From the NCBI GenBank assembly GCA_009801015.1, contig VHZZ01000918.1:105976-128419 (forward strand): a stretch of 22,444 nucleotides of DNA, in the 5' to 3' direction. Shown one piece after another: positions 9,901-18,900 of this stretch; the first letter of the stretch is position 1, and each line of letters starts with the position of its first letter. Under the pieces are notes generated by a model. That model was not told the DNA's origin. It did not search any database and saw only the letters and a list, made by a program, of their open reading frames with translations. A program made the translations under genes and the position numbers. This DNA comes from Silene noctiflora. Its lineage: Eukaryota; Streptophyta; Magnoliopsida; Caryophyllales; Caryophyllaceae.

Positions 9901-12900
9901 TCCCTTGTTGATCTAAGAGGACTGCTCTTGGATCATGTGGCTCAACTTTTGGGGGCGTTGTCTCGTATTAGGTAAAGTTTTCATTTCAATTCCCAAAGTT
10001 CCTAGTGTTGTGGGCTATGGCGATTCCTAAACTGTTATGTGGTTATAGCACATGTATTATGGGAAATATTCTGCTTGTGGATTAGTTTATGTATAATGAA
10101 TGATGAACAAAATTTGTTATTGACACAGATTTAGTTCTGTTACGGAACGGTTTTTCATGGAGTTGAATACTCGTCGAATAGACACTAGTGTTGCACGGAG
10201 TGAGACATTGAATATCATCAGTGGAATGCGTTATCTGAAACTTGGGGTATGGTTTCTGATCTATTCTTGGTAGATTTGGTTATGAACCAATATAACCTGT
10301 TGCTATTTACAGGTTAAGACAGAGGGTGGTCTGAATGCATCAGCCTCTTTTGTTGCAAAAGCAAATCCGCTTAACCGTGCTCCTCATAAACGGAAAAGTG
10401 AACTGCATCACGCACTGTGTAATATGCTCACAAATATCTTGGCCCCACTAGCAGATGGTGGAAGAAACCAGTGGCCTCCTTCAGGTGTGGAACCTGCACT
10501 TAATCTTTGGTATGAAGCTGTTGGGCGGATAAGAGGGCAGCTGATGCATTGGATGGACAAGCAGAGTAAACATATAGCTGTAAGTGGTCTCTTTTCTGGA
10601 ATTGATGTTCAACACTTCAACCGCTTGAACGCTCGTATTTCCCCAAAAATTCCATCCACATTAGCTTATTTATTTATTTACTGTCTCCTGTCCTCCTTCA
10701 CTCTGTTTTGAACTTACCCGTTAACACTTACCCTTATGCCAAGCAAACCCATATACTCCTTTTTTTTAGTTCACTGCAATACATATTGGCATCTTTGATC
10801 CGGATATATTCTTATACACTTACCTTAATGCCAAGCAGACCCATATACTCCTCTTTTTTTTTTTCTTAGTTCATTGCAATACATATTGTCATCTTTGATC
10901 CGGATATATTCTTGTTATATTGACATCATTTGTGAGCGGGAGTTATCTTGGTCTTTATTCTTTGGACATATCTTTCAGTGCAGGTTCTTAGAAGTTTTAT
11001 GAACTAGTCCACCGTAGCTTATTTTGTTTTTGTAGCTTTAGAGAAGAGCTTCTCTGGCTTTTCTATTTGCCGGAAACTCTATATTTCTAGGATCTTTGTT
11101 GGCTTTTTGAAACAGCCTCTTATGCTCTTATTTTACTTTTAGCGTCGTATCGTTGTAACAAATTTGATAAGAAACATTTTTTTCTAAAACTTCTTTTCAA
11201 ACCTCTATTTGCTTCATTGCATTCTTACTTTCTGATATCTTCACAGGTTGGATATCCTCTCGTGACTCTTCTGCTTTGTTTGGGAGAGCCTCAAACTTTC
11301 CAAAATAATTTTGGGCCGCATATGGAGCAGCTTTATAAGCTTTTAAGAGTAAGTGATTTGAATACAATGTTAATGTTTTTATGTTTTTAAGACCTTGTTT
11401 GTGTCTCAGTATGACTACTTCATCTGAATTATAGATGTGAAATATTAGTTGTTGACTTCTAGTTGATGATCCTGCAGTTTTAAACCCTTGTTTCTTTGCA
11501 GGATAAGAATCATCGCTTCATGGCCTTGGACTGCCTTCATCGTGTTGTCAAATTTTATTTGTGCGTTTATGCGCCAAGCCATCCACCAAACCGTATTTGG
11601 GACTATCTCGACAGTGTGACCTCACAGTTGCTAACAATACTAAGAAAAGGATTGCTTACCCAAGATGTCCAACATGACAAACTCGTTGAGTTTTGTGTTA
11701 CTATAGCAGAAAGTAACCTGGATTTTTCTATGAACCACATGATATTGGAGTTACTAAAGCAAGATAGTTCTAGTGAAGCAAAAGTTATTGGACTCCGTGC
11801 TTTGCACAGAATAGTTGTTTCTCCCTCAAGTGAATACGTCGGTTTGGAAATTTTCCAAGGTGAATGAAGGTCAATTACTTTCTTTTGTGTTCAATTGTAT
11901 TTATTGATTGATATACCTGAGTTTCGGTTTTACTTGAAATGATAGGTCATGACATTGGTCACTACATTCCAAAGGTTAAGGCTGCTATTGAGTTTATTTT
12001 AAGATCTTGCCATCGAACCTACAACCAGGCTCTGCTGACATCACCAAAGACTGGCATTGGTAATTCACCCTTCATTAGTTTGTGTAGTCTGAGTCTGGTT
12101 TGCTAATTGTGAATGATATAGCCTGCTTGTCTGTGTATTTCTAGTTTACCTTTTAATTTCATTTGTCTATTCACCTTCAGTTCTGTCATGCATTTGAAGT
12201 TTGTGTATGAAGCAAATAATTCATCCTCAGGAATGTCAGAATAATCATTTCTTCCATTATAAGATTAATCAGGTTTGAGCTGTCAAGCTATGTTTTTAGG
12301 ATGGACAGAGAAAATAAAAGGAAACATAAAGGCAATTAGGGTCCTTTGGATCTTTATTCCTTATAAGTTTGCCTTTCGCAATTTGGGTTCAGCGCATGAT
12401 TTAAATAGGGTTACCAGATCCACTCAAGTATGAATTTATGAATCAAGTTGCCAACATTAGCGAATTAGGGATCTTGTATATAGAGTAAAGAAATATAGGA
12501 AGCTTACATGTTTAATTGGAACCAAATGACATGTTTACAAGCTTCAGTCACAAAATGTTCATTTATATAAGCTACTCCATACTAAGTTCTGATACTGTCT
12601 TGGGTTAGGAAGAAAGAACGAAAGTTTGATTTCAAAAGGAAGATTCAATATTTATCTATAGGCAGAGAAAAAAGTGAAAACATAACACCACGAAAATAGT
12701 AATGTTATTACTGTAACTGATTTACACTATAACATCAAAATAGATTTGAAAAGGTGAAAGAGAAAAGAAGGGGCGTCAAAGAAAAATAGTGATGTAGCAA
12801 AGAGAAAAAAGATAAGTGGGTGACAACATCTACTCGCTTTAATTATTAGACACTATCAAGATACAAGGAAAAACCAATAGGATGATAACGTTATGATTCT

Positions 12901-15900
12901 CCTTATAAATAGATGTGTATTTGATATGTCATGGTGGATTAGCAGCAGTGTCGGATAACATTTTCGTGGTGTTTGTAACTGCAGAATCTGTCACCAAGGA
13001 AAAATCTCAAGGCTATCTTTTCCGTTCGGTGCTGAAATGCATACCTGACCTAATAGAAGAGGTTGGTCGCAGTGATAAGATCACTGAAATAATACCCCAG
13101 CATGGCATAAGCATAGATCCTGGTGTTCGTGAAGAAGCAGTGCAAGTGCTTAATAGAATTGTAAAATCCCTTCCCCATCGTCGATTTGCTGTCATGAGAG
13201 GAATGGCAAGCTTTACATTGCGGCTTCCTGATGAGTATCCTCTTCTTATTCAAACATCATTAGGAAGGTTGTTGGAGCTAATGCGCTTCTGGAGAATACG
13301 TTTACAAGAGGAAAGGATGGAATTTGATGCACAAGATTCAAAACATATGTTAAAGGATATTGGTGCTTTCAGGAGACCTTCTGTTCACCGCTCAGGAGAA
13401 GCAACTGATTTCCGTGCTTCAGAGATTGATGCTGTTGGTCTTATATTTCTTTGTTCTGTTGATAGTCAGATTAGGCACACAGCATTGGAGTTGCTACGCT
13501 GTGTCCGAGCCTTGTGGAATGACATAAGTGACCTTGCAGCTCATGAAAAAACGGATTACGATTCGAGGAACGAAGCTGAACCTATATTTATTATAGATGT
13601 TTTAGAGGAAAATGGGGTGTGTTGCTATACTGCTTACCTAATATTAGTATTAACTACCAGCCTAGAGCTGTAACACTACATTGCGACCGAGTTACTAAGA
13701 TTTTGTTGGTTATTGCGACCGAATTTTGAGCACATTTATAGCACAACAACTGAGATTAGGCTTTGACAATTGATCAAGAGCCCAAGTCTCAAACCAAGAT
13801 TTAACACCATGCCTATTCCTACCTTTCTGATACGAGGTTCTAGTCTTACTGGATTCTGAATGTTGTCTTTTTTTATGACAGGATGACATTGTTCAGAGCT
13901 GTTACTGGGACTCTGGGCGCCCGTTTGACATGAGACGTGAATGTGATGCGGTTCCGCCCGATGTTACTATTCAATCGATTCTATTCGAGAGCCCTGATAA
14001 AAATAGGTGGGCTCGGTGTCTCAGTGAGCTTGTAAAATATGCTACTGAGCTTTGCCCGAGATCTGTTCAGGAAGCAAAGTAAGCTGACTTTCTTTTGGTT
14101 GATACTTGATACTTTGATAGTTACTTTCTGGTTGTTTCGTATATTGGTTGTACTTTTGCTTGATAATTTGGAGTCGTGTTATGTTGTTATTGCAAATTAC
14201 ATATATACTTGCTTCTTGTAAATGGTGTTGGGATTCATAGCAGTCATCTAATAACTGCACAATTTGCAGTCATATATTCTAGGCATGTTTTTCTCATCAA
14301 AGGTCAATAAGGAAACACCTTATGCGTTATGAGCATATTCTATTTCCTTGTAAATGTAGTAGCTACTAATTCAATATGCTATTTTAGGTCTGAGGTTATT
14401 CGACGAATTGTTTATGTTACACCTGCTGAATTTGGCGGTAAGGCTATTCAGTCACAAGATGCTGATAATAAATTGGATCAGTGGCTCATGTATGCGATCT
14501 TTGCATGCTCATGTCCTCCTGATGCCAGAGAATCTGCTAGCTTCGGAGCAACAAAAGAGCTTTTCAGACTTATCTATCCATTTATAAAATCTGGATCTGA
14601 AGCGCAAGTGGTAGGTGCATAAAATCAAATAGCCTATTGAGTTTTGCCTGTGATAATGCATTACCTTTTTCGTGTGGTACTGAGCCATTGATGGTCATCT
14701 TGAATAAAATAATATGTGGTGTTGATTGGTTGATTTTGATTTGGGAGTGTTAGTCTTTTGATTTGAAGCAAATTTATTCCTACAGATGAATTGGATCGTA
14801 CTGCTATTGACATTTGTGGAGTGATTTTAAATTTTGGGGGGTGTTAGTCTTTAGATTTGAATCCTACTGCTATTGACATTAATTTTCTAATCTAACAAAG
14901 GAACTTGTTACCCTCCAAATTTTCTTGCCCTTCCCCTCTCAATCCTGCTGTTCAAACAGAGGATTAATGTCATTTTTTGGGATCAGATTAGCAGATAAAT
15001 ATTTGCTTTTATGTAGTTGACTTCTATCTGAGAAAGGAAATTTAGCAAGAGGACCACCTTCGAAGTAGGAGAAGGAAAATGATAAAAAATATTTTAATTT
15101 TGTGATTTCAAAGGAAGAATTATTGCCTTCATAGTAATTGTGTAATTAATTTGTGACGGAAAAGATCACAAAATACACATCCGAGTTGCTTACTGATTGT
15201 TGCGAATGTTTAATTTGCTAATATATAAAGAAATAGGAAGAGTTATACTTTCTAGAAAAACTGGAAATGTCACATTTCAGGAAATTAAATTTCGGGAGGG
15301 GATTTGTTTTCCTGCGAGCTAATGTTATGACCACTTTTGTTTCAGTTTATTCCTTGAGTTTGCTGATTGTTTCAGAACTAATTGTAATTGCTCACTTTAT
15401 TTCAGCATGCAGCTACAATGGCTCTTGGTCATTCCCATCTTGAAGTATGTGAAACAATGTTCTCTGAGCTTGCGTCTTTAATTGACGAAGTTTCGCTTGA
15501 GACTGAGGGGAAGCCAAAGTGGAAGGTATGACATATGCTTACTCGACACGTGAGAATTTTTAAAATAGACAAATAATAGACACACTTGTAGTGTAAATCT
15601 TTTGCATTTTACTTGGGCTGTATGTATTAGCTGGGAGCTAAAGCTTGCCATCATGGTTTAGCTGAAATTGGAGGTCTGAACTGAACAACTATCCGGGAAG
15701 GGGGTTGCGTTTGATATTTATCATTGATAGGTGTTGGTCACTCGGTTGTAGTTCAATAAGAGAGAAATTAGTCTTCACAAAGAAGAGTGGTTGTCTTTAA
15801 ATTGGTTATGAATCTAGCCTGCTAGAATCTGTTTGCAAGCATTGTTGCTTCAAATGGCTGGCATAGCTTTACAATCTTGAGAATTTAAAAATAATTTTGT

Positions 15901-18900
15901 CTTTATGGTAAAAGCGTAGATGTACAAAATAGTTCTTGTGATGGTTCCCATGTTCCGAATTTCTTTCAAAGTAAGCTTATTACAATGTTAATATTACGGA
16001 GCACAAAGTAGTTTTATAGTACCTTTTGCACCAACAACAATAAAATTACCTCAGTGCCTCAAGGACTCTCACAAATGGCTGGGTAAGAGGGGCTGAAGTA
16101 CACAGACAAGCAATCTTACCACTGTATTAACAAAACAAAAAGGCTGCTTCTGAATGACCCAAAATGAATTGTGTAGAAAATTGTATTAAATATACTTCAC
16201 AATAAAAAGAAGTCTCTTATAGTACCTTCTACTGCTCTTTAGAGTATGCTGTGATTTTAATTCCTGGTAGCTTAAAACAACAATCTATTTTGGCTCCTAT
16301 AAGATGATTTTTTCACCTTTCATGATGATTTAAATTGACAAATGATGTCTAAAGCAAGAGAAGAATGTAAAGTCATATACTTCCTCTTTGCCATCTATAA
16401 ACTTAACGCGTCTTTTGCCACAAGAATATGGGAAAACCAATAAGATGAATAAGATGCGGAGGGAAATGCAAATTGAAGATAAATGTGGACTAACAGATCA
16501 CAATAACCACAAATAACTTGACAAAAAGGAAAGTAGAAAGTGTAAAGGTTGGAGTGCGCTCTTTCCACTGCAACATTTGTTGTCAATAAAGTAATGTGTG
16601 TTTTAAAAACAATTTGTCATTGCCACACAGAGCCAGAAGTCTCGCCGTGAGGAACTCAAAATCCATATAGCAAATATATATCGAATGATAGCAGAGAAAA
16701 TTTGGCCTGGTATGCTGAGCCGAAAGCCAGTTTTCCGACTTCACTACTTGAAGTTCATTGAGGAAACAACTAGACAGATATTAACTGCCTCACCGGAGAG
16801 TTTCCAAGACGTACAACCTCTTCGTTATGCTCTTGCATCTGTTCTACGGTATCTGGCTCCTGAATTTGTTGAAGCAAAATCAGAAAAGTTTGATCTAAGG
16901 ACTAGAAAGCGTTTGTTTGATCTTCTTCTTTCGTGGAGTGATGACACAAATGGTGCATGGAGTCAAGAAGGAGTCAATGATTACCGCCGTGAAGTGGAAA
17001 GGTACAAGGCTTCTCAGCATGGACGCTCCAAGGATTCCGTAGACAAACTTTCATTTGATAAGGATGTGAGTGAGCAAGTAGAGGCTATTCAATTGGCTTC
17101 CATGAATGCTATGGCCTCACTTTTGTATGGACCTTGCTTTGATGATAATGCTAGGAAAATGAGTGGCAGAGTAATATCCTGGATTAACAGTTTATTTATT
17201 GAGCCTGCACCTAGGGCTCCCTTCGGCTACTCTCCTGCAGATCCTAGGACTCCATCTTATTCTAAATACACAGGTGATGGTGGGCGTGGAGCCGTAGGGC
17301 GTGACCGTCACAAAGGTGGTCATCTGCGTGTATCTATGGCAAAATTAGCATTGAAGAATCTACTCCTGACCAATTTGGATCTATTTCCTGCTTGCATTGA
17401 TCAGGTATTTTTTTTGTCTTGTTTGCCCAACTACGATTGAATTCATGTAGTTGCATTGAAAAATAATTTGCCATACTAGTCTTATTCTTAAGTTAATTAG
17501 ATAGTTCAGATCTTGTTCATCTCCTCCTCTCTGAAGTTCCATTTATGTTAAAAAAAAAGGTTGAGATATATCGAAGCCTTCTATCTCCTATAGCTGGCTG
17601 TGTGATTCACCTTTTCTGCTATCTTTTTTGACATCTTGCATTCAACTTGTTTTTGTGTATGGGGCTACTTAGTTGAGGGCAGTGGCGATTCCAGGATTCT
17701 AGTGGCGGGGGTGCGCATTTTAGTGAAATTTTTTTTTTTTTGTTGAAAATATAGTTTATTATTAATGATGATAAAATATTATTCCTTGTCCATAGTATCA
17801 AAACATAATAGTTTATATCATTATATATGACTAACACTTGAACATATAGATTATGGTTTGCTTAAATGAGTACTAAAATGAAAATTAAAAATTGTGGTTC
17901 ATATGTCCAAATCTATATTACACCGACACTTCACTCGGACGACACTTAGACACTTCATTTTAGACCAAAAAATTGAAACTTCACGGAAAATAACTGTATC
18001 CGACACTCCAACAGCATTTCATGTCCGAGTTAGAGTAAATAGGTCCAAATAGCTGCAAATAGTAATAAAAAATTAAAAACTAAGAAACTATGGTAAAAAC
18101 TTAAAAAGCATCCCAATAAGTTCACTATGCCAAAATTGGCTAGAACTTTAGTCTAATACTTCTAGGGGTCTAGACTCTAGGTGATAAAATGGGTCTGGGA
18201 TTGTCGTCACCCAAGTTGACAGACAGGAAAAACAAAATAGTGATAGGAACATGGATAAAAAGGATACGAGATGGAACTCAGACCATTGCACCATTTACAC
18301 ACCAATACCAGTGCTTCACTAGCCTTGGTTGTCATACTTTTTTTTTTTTTAAGAGAGATACAGGGGGTCAGAGGCAGCCACTGCAGCGCTGCTAGACTCG
18401 CCTATGGTTGAGGTCTTTTAAAACAAATATGTTGCTGTATAAGCAAAGGTATTGTAAGGTCCATAATAGTAGCTTGATTTTGTCATGCAGTGCTACTACT
18501 CAGATGCTGCCATAGCTGATGGTTACTTTAGTGTATTAGCTGAAGTGTATATGCGCCAAGAGATACCAAAATGTGAAATTCAGAGATTGCTGAGCCTTAT
18601 CTTGTACAAAGTTGTTGATCCGTCGAGACAAATTCGAGATGATGCTCTTCAGATGCTTGAGACTCTTTCTGTTCGTGCATGGGCAGAGGATGGGATGGAA
18701 GGTTCTGGTAGCTATAGAGCGGCTGTTGTTGGTAATTTACCGGACTCTTATCAACAGTTCCAGTATAAACTTTCGTGCAAACTTGCCAAAGATCATCCCG
18801 AGCTGAGTCAACTTCTCTGTGAAGAAATCATGCAAAGGCAGCTTGATGCTGTTGATATAATTGCCCAACATCAAGTCTTAACGTGCATGGCTCCATGGAT

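Noticed and set aside
12915-12984. An in-frame upstream extension of exon 12 beginning with ATG at 12915.
   Set aside because: The acceptor at 12983-12984 restores the family sequence in phase with exon 11, so the extension is intronic.
17680-18384. A hAT-like element starting CAGTGGCG at 17680 and ending GCCACTG near 18384; a similar start is at 3662.
   Set aside because: Only seven terminal bases match as inverted repeats and the flanking 8-mers differ. These may be solo decayed ends.
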